In this document: positions 63,788-64,000 of the stretch, one piece after another
Layout of the letters: every line of letters begins with the position of its first letter
Position numbering within the stretch: position 1 is the stretch's first letter
Origin: Luteimonas gilva
GTDB lineage: Bacteria > Pseudomonadota > Gammaproteobacteria > Xanthomonadales > Xanthomonadaceae
Assembly: GCF_005239095.1 (NCBI RefSeq)
Contig: NZ_SZUA01000001.1
Coordinates: 274,848-338,847 of the forward strand
Direction: 5' to 3'
DNA: 64,000 nucleotides
The notes under the pieces: generated by a model
The model's database searches: none
What the model was told of the DNA's origin: nothing
Seen by the model: only the letters and a program-made list of their open reading frames with translations
Program-made: the position numbers and the translations under genes

Positions 63788-64000
63788 TCACCACGTGTCT
63801 TCGAGCCAGCGCGGTTTGCACGCCAGCCAACCGCCGTAGAGCAGCACCGCCACGCTGACGACGAGCATCGCGAACGGCACCACCCAACCCCGGCTCAAGT
63901 CGTGCAGCACGCCGAACAGCAGCGGTCCCAAGCAGCTGAGCGCGTAACCGACGCCTTGCATGAAGCCCGAGAGCGCGGCCGATCCGGCCGGACCGCGGGT
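63788..64000 (-). CDS. MFS transporter C-terminal part (CynX/NimT-like)
   Basis: The last 70 codons of a gene that continues beyond the right edge. The segment SAALSGFMQGVGYALSCLGP then LLFGVLHDLSRGW and a final helix, VVPFAMLVVSVAVLLYGGW, are typical of the end of cyanate/nitroimidazole-type MFS permeases. Too little is present to name the substrate. Confidence 0.7.
   Translation of the reverse strand, partial: TRGPAGSAALSGFMQGVGYALSCLGPLLFGVLHDLSRGWVVPFAMLVVSVAVLLYGGWLACKPRWLEDTW

Overview
The window is high-GC, densely coded chromosomal DNA that reads as a gammaproteobacterium of the Xanthomonadaceae (Lysobacter/Luteimonas/Xanthomonas relatives). The best taxonomic evidence is the arginine cluster at 53854-61674. 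It encodes the acetylated-citrulline route typical of xanthomonads: N-acetylornithine carbamoyltransferase, argininosuccinate synthase, acetylcitrulline deacetylase, a fused acetylglutamate kinase/synthase, then argC and argH. A Xanthomonas-type alpha-amino acid ester hydrolase, a FimX-like protein and abundant short intergenic palindromes agree with this. I see no insertion sequence, prophage, CRISPR array or rRNA. There are two tRNA genes, Arg(CCT) and Ala(CGC).

Layout. 1-7132: housekeeping genes (ispG 3' end, PAP2 phosphatase, DMT transporter, murB-pyrD-DUF4190, antiquitin-type aldehyde dehydrogenase, tRNA-Arg). 7186-13713: a TonB-dependent receptor, a NarL-type two-component pair, tRNA-Ala, and a PadR regulator with its membrane partner behind a recognisable promoter/operator. 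13980-26784: a divergent locus rich in cell-wall peptide functions. The minus arm has an NlpC/P60 lipoprotein, a dipeptide epimerase, an RpiR regulator, an L,D-transpeptidase-like lipoprotein and a dicarboxylate symporter. The plus arm has a transglutaminase-like protein, an Oar-like TonB receptor, a serine hydrolase and a VanX-like D-Ala-D-Ala dipeptidase. Together they suggest breakdown, uptake and re-use of peptidoglycan peptides.

26832-36114: rnd, a formylglycine-enzyme-fold lipoprotein, two zinc proteases (M48 and htpX), polyhydroxybutyrate genes (phaR and two acetoacetyl-CoA reductases) and gluQRS. 36160-47241: FimX-like protein, epmB/efp, mtaD-ubiG-gph, folE2, a peptidase M23, pyrC, yidD. 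47351-53609: dksA with a long Lys/Ala/Pro tail, a frameshifted nucleoside deaminase, a CDGSH protein, MFS-sufE, cysS and a secreted protein.

53659-61674 is the arginine region. The leader before argF' has every element of a classical ribosome-mediated attenuator: a short reading frame with clustered Arg codons, a 1:2 pause hairpin, a 2:3 antiterminator and a 3:4 intrinsic terminator. I regard this as the strongest candidate for an undescribed regulatory system here. The window closes with an alpha-amino acid ester hydrolase and the 3' end of a CynX-type transporter.

At least nine families of short inverted-repeat elements occupy the gaps between genes, with over twenty copies. In several places they supply the stop codon of the neighbouring gene or appear to have truncated it.
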